Part shown: positions 37,702 to 47,597 of the stretch, one piece after another
How positions within the stretch are numbered: the stretch's first letter is position 1
How the letters are laid out: the number at the start of each line of letters is the position of its first letter
Origin: Cloeon dipterum
Taxonomy: Eukaryota; Arthropoda; Insecta; Ephemeroptera; Baetidae
Assembly (NCBI RefSeq): GCF_949628265.1
Contig: NC_088786.1
Coordinates: 13,144,001-13,208,000 of the forward strand
DNA length: 64,000 nucleotides
Direction: 5' to 3'
Program-made: the position numbers and the translations under genes
The notes under the pieces: model-generated
Told to the model about the DNA's origin: nothing
What the model saw: the letters and a program-made list of their open reading frames with translations, nothing else
The model's database searches: none

Positions 37702-37848
37702 CTCCGGATGATAACGTCCCACGTGGTAAGCTTCAATCGGTCGGTCTACGACACCCTGAAGCCGGACACTGACAAGAACAACCTGACCAATGGGCCGGGA
37801 CGAAAAGACCTGTTCTCAAACCTCGACCACCGCCAGAGGGGCAAGTAG
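37702..37848 (+). CDS. Probable terminal coding exon of an unknown gene
   Basis: A 147-base block after a possible acceptor (CGCGGTCAG|CTCCGG) reads 48 codons to a TAG at 37846-37848. The peptide begins LRMITSHVVSFNRSVYDTL and ends LFSNLDHRQRGK. About four in five third codon positions are G or C, in DNA that is otherwise strongly AT-rich. This periodicity disappears right after the stop and is much weaker in the other frames. An in-frame stop lies shortly upstream, so the reading must begin at the splice site or at the ATG at 37708. It looks like a hydrophilic C-terminal tail. I do not recognise the protein and found no upstream exons, so the parent gene is unknown. A retroposed fragment is an alternative. 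Confidence 0.45.
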   Translation, partial: LRMITSHVVSFNRSVYDTLKPDTDKNNLTNGPGRKDLFSNLDHRQRGK

Positions 37849-39158
37849 CAACTATAGGAGAATTGTGTAAAAGAGATTGTCTATCAAGTTGACCTACTAT
37901 TCTTCAGTTAGATACCTAGGATAATTATACAACTTATTTCAAGTTACTCTCTCATGGTTTATTATTCACAAAGGTGCGAGCGGTGCCTTCACTGGCTCGG
38001 TGACAAATGCCATATCTTGCTCTCTTGGGTCAATTGTCGTAAGGAGAAGTTGGGGAATTTTAAATTTGGCTGCTGCACATGGTTCATGATTCAAAATATT
38101 TGTCATGCAGATATAATCCAAAGCGTCACTTTTCTGTACATTCATCCTAAAAAATTTAATTAAAAAATTTATTCGCACTTTCGGCTAACTAAAACTATAT
38201 TTGTTGCAGATTATGTATTGCCGAGTTTTGCAAGTTTTCACATGCAGAGTCATTCATCTTGCCAAGCATGTTTAAGTATTTTTATTTCAGTTGTTTCATG
38301 TTGAAGTTAATATTGCAATTTTATTCGTTCGATCGAAAGGTTGTGGAATGTTGCCGTGCTCGATAAAAAATGAAAAACTGCGTAAAAAAATGAAGTTGAA
38401 ATTATTTGCAGCTCCCTTGGTGTATATAGCAAGCATTTTATTTTTCCTCTTACATTATAGAAATATGTCCAGCTCAACAAGTTTTGGCTGATGCTTAGTT
38501 TCAGCCCTAATTCATGAGCTTCCTGTCCCTATAGTTTATATATACGTGTAACATCTTCACAGTCTCATACAATTTTAAAATTTATAACACATATTATTTA
38601 TTTTTGCAATGATCAGCTCAGACATTTTTGAAATATTCAAACATTCCAAAAGGAAAAAAAATTACGAACTCCATTACAATTCGCTACTGGACCTATATAT
38701 TAATTACAACATTTGATCCACTTATTTGACTAAAGTGATAAACCTTCAGTGATTTTTTTTATAAATTATGTGTCCCTACAACCAAATACCTAAAACCTTT
38801 GTTAAAAATATATTTGACAGCTTGAATGAACAAATTGTGCAAGTTAGGGTATTTTCCACGACCCCATCATCGGAGGGCAATATATTTTCAAATGGCAATT
38901 TGACGCCGATGCGCCGTTACATGTGGCAAATCACCACGCCGCACACATCACATGGATAGGCTATAGCATACGCTCAACACGACAATGAGCAGCGTCATAT
39001 GTATGTATGTACTTTGACTGCACGCCAATATTTGAGTGAGTGTGTGTGCATGCAAACAAGGTGAAATTGATATGCAAAGTGTTAGCTGCGCCCGTGGGCC
39101 TGCTGTATTTATGTTGTTTTATGCAAAAATTCCAGCGCACGCGGATTGGCTCACACAC

Positions 39159-39284
<126 letters not shown>

Positions 39285-39890
39285 CACTATCATATATATT
39301 TAGCCGATCGGTTCTCGGCTCATATTATTATGTTAAGCTGAGATAAATTAAATTATGCGCTGCTTGCTTTGCGCGCCACGCCGCCCATTCCCGATTCATT
39401 TGGTTTGTGCTCAACTTTGAATTTATTGGCACCACGGGCGCCCCATAAAATTGTCATTACACCGCCCGCAGGTGGTGTTGCGCACTTCACGTTTAATGAC
39501 ATCAGCCCGATTTGCGCCAAAACATGCGGTTTAATCATTCTTCTGGCATGTTTGTTCTGATTAAAAATATTATAAGCTTTAATCAAAGCGGCAGCAAATT
39601 TGAAAAATGTTTTAACAATGAAGCAGGGGCCAGGAAAGGTAGTTCATTGAGAGTTAGATTATTTTTCATTTGGTTTTCAAATTAAAATGTTGGTTTCAAA
39701 ACTTTGGTTGTTTTGGCTCAGTGAGACGTGAATTAATTTGTTTATTAAGATTTTGTAGCTTTTTTTAGAAGTTTTGATCCATATATTTCCTACTATCATA
39801 TTTTCATTTAATTTGAGAAGTACATTTTACATTTGATTATGAAAATTACAATAATAAATAAAAAAAATTAATGATTTGAAATTTTCCCTT

Positions 39891-39975
39891 GATGGGTGTT
39901 ATGACACCCTCGATGACTAGGGCGCCAGTTAGAGCCGAAACATGTCGAGAAATATAAACCAACGAGGACAGGTCC
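39891..39975 (+). mobile_element. Double hairpin of possible retroelement origin
   Basis: A perfect stem GGGTGT-TATG-ACACCC (39894-39909) is followed at once by a second stem CTCGA...TCGAG (39909-39949), whose loop contains GATGACTAG...GCCGAAACATG. GATGA followed by CGAAAC resembles the conserved core of hammerhead-like motifs found in Penelope-like retroelements, but the first core is CGATGA rather than CUGAUGA, so catalytic function is doubtful. No coding sequence is nearby. Confidence 0.3.
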
Positions 39976-40277
39976 ACTTATTTCTTTATATCAGCAAGGA
40001 ACATCGAAGTTTGATATAAAAATTTGTAATATTACAGTCGGTTTAAGCAATTGCTAACAACCAACTTTCAGAAAGCTCTTTATACAATTTTGTTTCATTT
40101 ACAAAAAAAATCTAGTAAGAAAATATTCAATATTAAATAAAATTTTAACACTTTTTTTCTTAAATTTCATCTTAAAAATTGTGACTAATATCTTAATATT
40201 TAACGCTAGTCTTGTTATCATTCCTAGAATTGCCTTGCAGGTAATAATGGAATTTCAGCTTTATCTTTCCATATATG

Positions 40278-40866
40278 GAGAAAGGCGTCGAGATAAGTCA
40301 AACCCCACAAATTGTTGCAATGCCTTTATTTTGTATTTGCCGTGATTTGATCTGAAAGAATATAATAAATTCCATAAATACATAGAAATATTATGTTAAT
40401 GACTAAACACTTTAAAAAGGCAAAAAGGCCAGTGTCAATGATTAAAACAATATATTAAAATGACAAGAACAAAATAGTAACTCAATAAATGAAACACATC
40501 ACAATACGTATAATAAGATAAGCTTATTCCTAAAAAGGGAGTTGTCAAGATTGGCAATTTAAGTAGGGTAGTTCAATTAACCGTCGATAAGGGTTCGTAC
40601 TGCAAGATATACACGTATATTATAAGTAACTTAATTCACAAATCACAAATAGTAATATTGCTCCCTCGGCCGCACATTAAAGAGTTCGTTAACCTTAAGC
40701 ACATAGCTTACTTTTACGAACTCTTATCGACGATTAATTCAACTACCCTACTTGTATTGCCAATCTTGACAACTCCTTTTTTAGGGACCAAATCACGGCA
40801 AATACAAAATAAAGGCATTGCAACAATTTGTGGGGTTTGACTTATCTCGACAGTCGACGCCTTCCC
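40278..40866. mobile_element. Long interrupted inverted-repeat (foldback-type) element
   Basis: The right arm (40715-40864) is the near-perfect reverse complement of a left arm split in two: 40278-40349 (outer, with AAACCCCACAAATTGTTGCA) and 40529-40599 (inner, with GAGTTGTCAAGATTGGCAAT). About 180 bases of AT-rich DNA (40350-40528) interrupt the left arm only, so this is a later insertion or a deletion on the right. The loop is about 115 bases. High arm identity suggests recent activity or gene conversion. There is no transposase frame; no clear target duplication was seen. Confidence 0.75.
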
Positions 40867-41029
40867 CCACAATAGTAATTAAACATGTCTGCTTTTTGCA
40901 AAATAACCTCTTTGTTGAAAAACCAATGATTTTGATCTATTTTCACAAAAAAATGATTTATAAACGCTCAGGAAACACTTTGACTTCTTTGAAAAGATTT
41001 GCAATCGCAACACAATGAAAACCAAATCA

Positions 41030-41154
41030 TCGTGGGTATTTTCTGCGATCGCGGGGTGGCCGCCGGACGTTCGTGTGCGGCTGGTTGGCGTGTGTTGGCG
41101 GCTTGAGAGAATTTTGTGTCATCATATCAATCGATATTATCACAGGAGCCGAGC

Positions 41155-41238
<84 letters not shown>

Positions 41239-41383
41239 AGATAGCCCGCAGCCAACCAGAAGGCAGGCAGGCAGGGCAATGTGTATCGGGTGCCAGGAGA
41301 CAATCTCACCGCGCACTCGCGCCGAATCACCAACCACGGTGGCCCATGCCTGCCGCGCCGCGAGTGCACTCGGCTCGCCCTGA
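41030..41383 (+). promoter_or_regulatory. CpG-rich island with (GA)n, putative promoter region
   Basis: An abrupt rise in GC and CpG content from about 41030, with a perfect (GA) tract at 41157-41235 and many CCG/GCC motifs. It leads directly into the putative first exon at 41384-41659. GA tracts next to CpG-rich start regions are common at insect developmental promoters. No TATA box is seen. Confidence 0.4.
41157..41235 (+). repeat. (GA)n microsatellite
   Basis: A perfect GA tract of 79 bases inside the CpG-rich island. Relative to the (CT)60 tract 1.9 kb to the left it is in inverted orientation. Confidence 0.97.
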
Positions 41384-41659
41384 AGCAGCTCGTCCGTCGA
41401 TACTTACTGTGCGCCAAAACACCGCTGCCGACCGACGGACCGATCAGCCCCCGACCGGCACGCACGTCTCGACACCCAGCCCGAGTCCGAAAGCAGCCTG
41501 TCCGTCCCAGCGTCCAAGCTGGTCGGCCTCCCGCAGCAGCCGCAAGCCGCCGAGCCGCAGCAGCCGCACCACCAGCTGACTAGCAGCCCGCAACTGTGGG
41601 CCGACAGGCAGCAGGTCGCCGCCATGTCCTTCCTCGCCCTCGACTCCAACTCCTGGCAG
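41384..41659 (+). CDS. Putative first coding exon of an unknown (developmental-type) gene
   Basis: An ATG at 41624 in a perfect Kozak context (GCCGCCATGTCC) opens MSFLALDSNSWQ and reaches a good donor (TGGCAG|GTAGGC) at 41659, phase 0. The same frame stays open upstream for 80 codons to a stop at 41381-41383, with Gln/Pro/Ser-rich content (PQQPQAAEPQQPHHQ) but no ATG. That part is therefore either 5' UTR or reached from a further upstream exon. GC-rich with many CpGs. The gene is not recognised and must continue to the right across a long intron, possibly beyond the window. The start at 41624 is my preferred reading. Confidence 0.42.
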
Positions 41660-42401
41660 GTAGGCTACCCTGAGCTGCGTGCTCTTCTTTCAATACCTTA
41701 ATGTGGCCGCTCACAGTCGAACGCGCGCGCTGCGAACCGGCCGGGCCTGCGGCTACAAGCCACGTGCCTGCTCTCTCGCTCCTTCGCTCAATGGGAATTG
41801 ATTTCGAGCCTGGGCTGCTAAAATTTATAGAATAGCTAGGTGTCGCAATTTGAATTTATTTTAGGATAAATAAAATTCACATGTAATTTTGCAAATGCAT
41901 CTAAACAATGTAATTTTCGAAAATATTTAATTAACGTTAGAAATTGATGATTTTCTATAGCGAAAGCTGTAGGGCGTGGGCTTGTTTTATGTTACCAAAA
42001 TAACCTTTTTTAATTGAAAGCCGAAACATAATAAATTAATACATTAGTTTTTGATGAATTAATTAAAACCCCTTTGGTAGAAATGTTCAAATCGTGTTTT
42101 TATTAAAACTAAATTTTACTAGGCTGATTTCTCAAATTGTTACGCGCACATGCTATGTGAACATCTGAGCGAATTTTTAAGGTTGGATGTGGTCTAAACG
42201 CCTTCACACACACTATAATATGCCCTGTCCATTCGGAATTGAGAGGACTTCCGGTAAACCACACTGATTCACAATACTTAGCTAATTTTTACCTTTCCAG
42301 CATGCGGGAATCAATTTCACTTGGACGAATGTCTATACCGTTTAAATTAAAGATCCCGGTTAGGGGGGCGACAGCAACCCCTAAATATCGATGAGACTCA
42401 C

Positions 42402-42518
42402 CCAGAAAAAAATAGGATATCCGCGATATCCGCCCTATGACAGATGTGTATTCTCCAGATATCCATGGATATCCCGGATACCTTTTGGATATCCTTCGGA
42501 TATCCAATTTCTTGCTGG
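42402..42518. mobile_element. MITE-like element rich in GGATATCC palindromes
   Basis: The left end CCAGAAAAAAATAGGATATCCG and the reverse complement of the right end, CCAGCAAGAAATTGGATATCCG, agree at most positions, so the element has terminal inverted repeats of about 22 bases and CCAG...CTGG termini. The interior is built almost entirely of decayed GGATATCC/GATATCC units. No coding capacity. Flanks (ACTCAC and ACATCC) show no clear duplication. Confidence 0.55.
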
Positions 42519-45019
42519 ACATCCCTTTCAGTGTGTTCTGTCCCGTACTCACAATACTAATATTAGTATTGCTAGTGTTTGCTGCATGTAAATAATTATT
42601 TTAATTATTTTGTTTTCAACTAAATATGTAGAACTTATTAACTAACTTAACTTTTAGTAAAAAGCAATATTTATTAATTTGATTATATTTAATTTAACTA
42701 ATTATTTACAAAAAAAGAATTGTAAAGGAATTTAATAAAAAATGTCTGCTTTCAATAAAATGTTAGTAAACCTAAGTTTCAAGCAGAACTTGGAAGAATG
42801 ATGCAGTATAATAGAACACATGCGCTCAAGGAAATTGTTGAGAAGTTAAAATTTCACGTAGCCCAATAACCTTACAGCACGATTTTTTTACAATTTACAT
42901 TTTCACAGCCTTGTTTGATATGTAAAAAAATTATCCAAGATTGTAAATTGAAACAAAAATAGAAGAATGCCATATTTTTTTTACTGGCTGATTTTCAGAC
43001 ATTCCAATGAAATAACTGTTCAAATGTGTCAACTTTGAAATTGTAATTTCCAGCGCCATACAGTACCACAACTGAATTGGCTGTGCTGCTGCTAACATTC
43101 TATCGGAAAAATACATGACAAGTAGCTGAGGGAAATCGTTGAAGTAAATTCCTCAAATCTTTCGAATGCCTTTTATTAATGCCTCAAATTTGGACCCGTT
43201 AATCCGGGTCAGTCAATTACAATAGGGCTCACAAAATATATTCTCGATTTTACACAGACGAGCGAATTAAATAGTATTGAGCGAAATTGTTCACAGCGTC
43301 TGCGGCGTGAGTAAATATGACGTATCACGCTGAAGGGAAGTATTGTAATGTCACTAACACTAAGGAAAGGTTCACAGCTCAGGGAACAGGAGGAGGAGAG
43401 TGCCACCTATTGACAGGCACTACATAGCAATGTGGATAAAGTCCGGTTTCTAGTAAAAAAACACGAATATCGTTTTTAAATAATGTTACCGTCAAGATTT
43501 GTTAAATTTATATCAGAATTCATATTAACTTAGCACATTATTTTGTTTTTAAATTTTTAATCAATATCATTTCCACTAAAATTCAGCGTGTTCTGTGAAA
43601 ATAAGAAGTAAAACGTATATGGAGCTAGCTGGTGTGTAACAAAAAGCCGCAGTTTGCTTCGGAAGCAATATCATCCGAAATGGCAAACGCGCGCAAGCAG
43701 CATATCAAGCGGCAAAGCGGCAGCAAAGTTTCGGGTTGATATTTGGTTTGGGCCGAGCGAACGAGAGAGCGAAGGCGGTGTTCTTGCGAGGACGACGAGC
43801 AAAAGAGACGGTGACGGCTGCTGCCGCTGCTTTCTCTTTGGCTCTCTCATTGAAATGGGTTTGCACAATTAGCAAGGGGCCACCACCACGAGCTGCTGCT
43901 GCGGAGCACAATGAGAAAGATCTGCAGCAGCAAGAGGGTAGCCGCGAGTGCTGAGGGCGACTCCTTTATTAATTACCATCACAGAAGTCAAACTTGCTCT
44001 TAAACAACACACTCTGTGAAAAGTTTCGCTTGGGCGGGCGAGCGGGCGGGCGGCACACGACGCCAGAATTGTTGATGTTGTTATTGTGAAGGCGGTTTTC
44101 GGACTTGATTAACTTTGCCTGGCGCAAGAAGTTGGCTGCCGCCGCGCCGAGACACCTGCTTTGAGGTGGACAACGGCAACCGAGTGTTCATTCTAATGTG
44201 ATTACTTCCACTTCCTTGCGGCGTAAACAGAATTTCGCCCTTCGCTCGTTCTTGCACTCACTATGTGGACGCCGGGATTTATTATTAAGGAAGGCACGCC
44301 ACGACTAATTTCTCCGCCGCACTCGGCGGCCACTTTGCGCCGCAAATTTCCAACAACCCTTTGTCAAATAATCAGCTAAACGACGTTTTGCTTGCGAGCG
44401 CACGAGCCCGAGAGAGAGGACTCGCAAATCTCTCGAGACGCAAACAAAACACTGGCGCAGGAAACACTGCCACAAAGGCTAAATTGACCAAATCTTATTT
44501 CCAATTTGGCTTCTATGGGGTCAGACTATGCGTTTGTACAAATTTCATGAAGCTCGCGTTTCATTGCCAGGACAATGCTTCTATGTTTGTTAATGATGTA
44601 GTCGCTGCCCAGAAAATGTTTGTTCACTTTCTATGTGTTGCAATGAATGGCTCATCCAGGATAATTTTAATTGAAGAAAACCCAACCCAAAAATATTTTT
44701 TAGGTTTTATTTCAATCTTTATTAATAAGATTCATTCATCATCAATAATTATTTCTGGTTCATCTCGATGATCCAGGCCGTTGAATGTGCGTCGGAAAGG
44801 GGTTTAGGGGAAAAATTGTGATGTGGGAAAGGGAGGGGTCTCAAGGAAAGAATATGAGGGAGGAAATAGCACGCTGCAAGTGCCAAGGAGAACACTTGTA
44901 CAATCATTCTGCAATTTAATAGCTGTGTTGGGTTTAATGACTGTTAAATTCAAATTCAAACTGTAAAAGTTTCACAGCATGCGTCCCATTAATCTTAATT
45001 TGTGCTTGTCGCTAGTATT

Positions 45020-45180
45020 ATATATATAGAGAGTGTCGTCAGCGAACATGAGATCCTTAGCGTGTTTTAAATACCGAAAAAGCTGGTTTACGAAAATACA
45101 AAAAAAATTGGGGCCAGGAATCAATCTTGCGGAACGTCGTATTTAATTTCGAAAAATTCTCTGATTGGTCTGTCGTGTTT
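45020..45180 (-). pseudogene. Fossil fragment of a non-LTR retrotransposon reverse transcriptase
   Basis: On the minus strand about 50 codons show two reverse-transcriptase blocks in the right order. The first is EFFEIKYDVPQD, equivalent to the GVPQGS box, and the second is YLKHAKDLMFADDTLYIY, the FADD catalytic box (FADDT at 45046-45032). A stop codon follows the first block and a one-base frame change in a T run separates the two, so it is dead. The box spellings fit LINE clades such as Jockey/CR1-type elements. No flanking endonuclease or 3' end is recognisable. Confidence 0.75.
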
Positions 45181-47529
45181 TAATATTAAACAATTTTTTT
45201 TATTAAAAATAGTAAAATTTTAATCTTTTTATAAATTTTAAAGTGTTTTTTTTCGTTGTACATTTTTTTCTTAGAAGAACAAAATAGTATGAACACTATC
45301 AGTGATTTAGATGCAATCAATGTCATATTTTGAGTCGAAACTGTTCTTCCAAAACATAAGTCAGCTAGGAGAAGAGTTGTCAAAATGATAATTGCTCAGT
45401 TCAGTACTGAACACTTCTCCACCCTCAAGCTGCAGCTACGTCTCAATTTTCCAATTGATTAGTGCGGCGTCCCCAAAGTGGCCCTTGATCTTTCGGCTAA
45501 TATGGACGCGTGGGTGAGTGGGCGGATAACGCTAAATGGCCCGCTCGCTACTCTCCTTTGTAATCGAGTGTATTAATTACTTCACAGCAAAGAAGAGCAA
45601 AATGTCCCGTGCGTGTGTGCACATGTGTGTGCTGATGACATTTGCATCGGCGGCGGGACGAGTGAGCGAACGAGCAGTCGAGTGTGGGATTGGCAGCATT
45701 TGTGCTCGCAGCGAAAAATAAGTGACGAGAGAGGGATTTGTTTGTTGTGCGCATTTACTTGGCCTGCAGAACAGACGCAGATAGAGAGTGCAATGCATGG
45801 ATAATGCAAATGGATAATGCGCACGCCTTGTGCACACACACATAGATATATATATATATATATTAAGCTGGCATCGTGTATTAAAAACTGCCGCTGCAGC
45901 AGCTTTTTCTAATGGTGTTCAGCTAGGATACAATGCTGCTTTGACAACCCTTTACTCTTACACAATAAAAGTGTATTGTACACGTGAAGCATGTAGCGCT
46001 TTTGTTGGCTCGGCATGTACTGCTACACTCTCTGCACTATGTGTTCTAGTGCACACCGTGTACCATATTAAGGGGAAGTAGGATGGATCTCTTTGGCTGC
46101 GAAATTGAAATATAGTTGACTGCACACCACTTTTCATCATCATCATATTTAATAAGACTGACGTGTGTGTTGAAATCTGAGTGAATCTGGGGTGGTATTA
46201 TTATGCTCTCAGAATACAAGAAAGATCTGTAAATCGGAAGCTGTGCTTCATTTTTTTTTCATCGCACGTTAAAGATCCTTTGTAATCAATGTGAATGAAA
46301 CATGGGATAATTTTTATTGATGCAACTGTAAAATGTCAAAAAGTACTGTGGTTTTTAAATTAAATTAAAAAAATATATATATAGGTAATCAATAGGACTA
46401 CACGAATTTCACGAATGTGATTTTAATACTCTCATTGGTATAAATTTAATTATGAATTCAGCATCTAAAAATACATAAAATTCCTTAGTGATGATCAAAT
46501 TTTAGGAGGAGAGATTTCAATTAAACAACCAGCAAAATGCTCCTCTAATTTTAATAAGAATAACAAGAAGAGCAAATCAACGGATTTGATGGAGTGAGCA
46601 TTTTGCAAGTGTTGCCGTTGTTTTTCTTGGAGAGCGAGGAGCACAGCCCCCTCATTATGGTGGCACGCGACCGCTGATATTGTCACCATCAAGAGGCCCC
46701 CTCAGTCAAGCCGCAAAAAAACTGAGCAAGCGGGCGTACGCCGCTCATATACACTTTTATATAGACATACTATTATTATCCACAGGCACACACTCTTGCC
46801 GATTGCGAGAGCGCAGCCAAATCCACCCTCGACTTTATTATTGTTCCCTGGCTCGCTGCTCTAATAAATGCAGCTTTGTGCGCCGAGGCCACACACACAC
46901 TTTATTATTTTCTCTCTATGAACGGCGCGAGCAGTGCAAACAAATGACACGCTTTGTGGGTGGAGGATCGAATAAAATGAAGCTGCGCTCGCTCAGATTT
47001 GTTTAATGAAGTCCCGGCCGCGCACGCACAAAACCCATCCCCACAACCTCGACAGATATTCGCCCTTCTGTCATTCTAACCGACAATTTTGTACGTGGAC
47101 TAAATTCTGTCTTAATTTGTTCTATGTAATTAGATTTTAAAATAGATATTGAGGCCAACCGATTTGAATCAGCGGTTAAAATTAGCAGCAGAAATAATAT
47201 TTGCACACGACATTGGACTTGAAGCTGTTTATTGTGTTTATTTGAGCACAAATTTCCAGAGAAACGTAAATTTGATGCAAGGTGGTGGCAGTTTTCCATT
47301 TCGCTCCATTACAAAGTTGACATTTTGAAATTAAACGGGGGTGCCCGCCGAGTAATCTCAGGCGCATCTACAAAGGGGATGATGATTTTGCACTGGTATA
47401 TCCGAGAAAGGCTCTCTCTCCTGCTCTTCTCATTGAAACAACAAGACAATATTTACACGTAACTTGTCTGCTTTGTGCAATTTTAATAACACGGTCTTAA
47501 AATAACTTGAGTGAATTGAAACAAATAAA

Positions 47530-47597
47530 AGGAGAGAAGAAGAATGAGAGAAAGAGAGGGAGGGAGAAGGAGAGAGAAAGAGAGAGAGAGAGAGAGG
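47530..47597 (+). repeat. Impure GA-rich tract
   Basis: A purine-rich stretch of GAGA, GGGA and AAGA units ending in an (AG)9 run. Imperfect compared with the tracts at 33.5 and 41.2 kb. Confidence 0.85.

Noticed and set aside
44361..44771. Open frame of 136 codons
   Set aside because: No domain, no codon bias, and an AT-rich second half; chance frame across a CpG-to-AT boundary.
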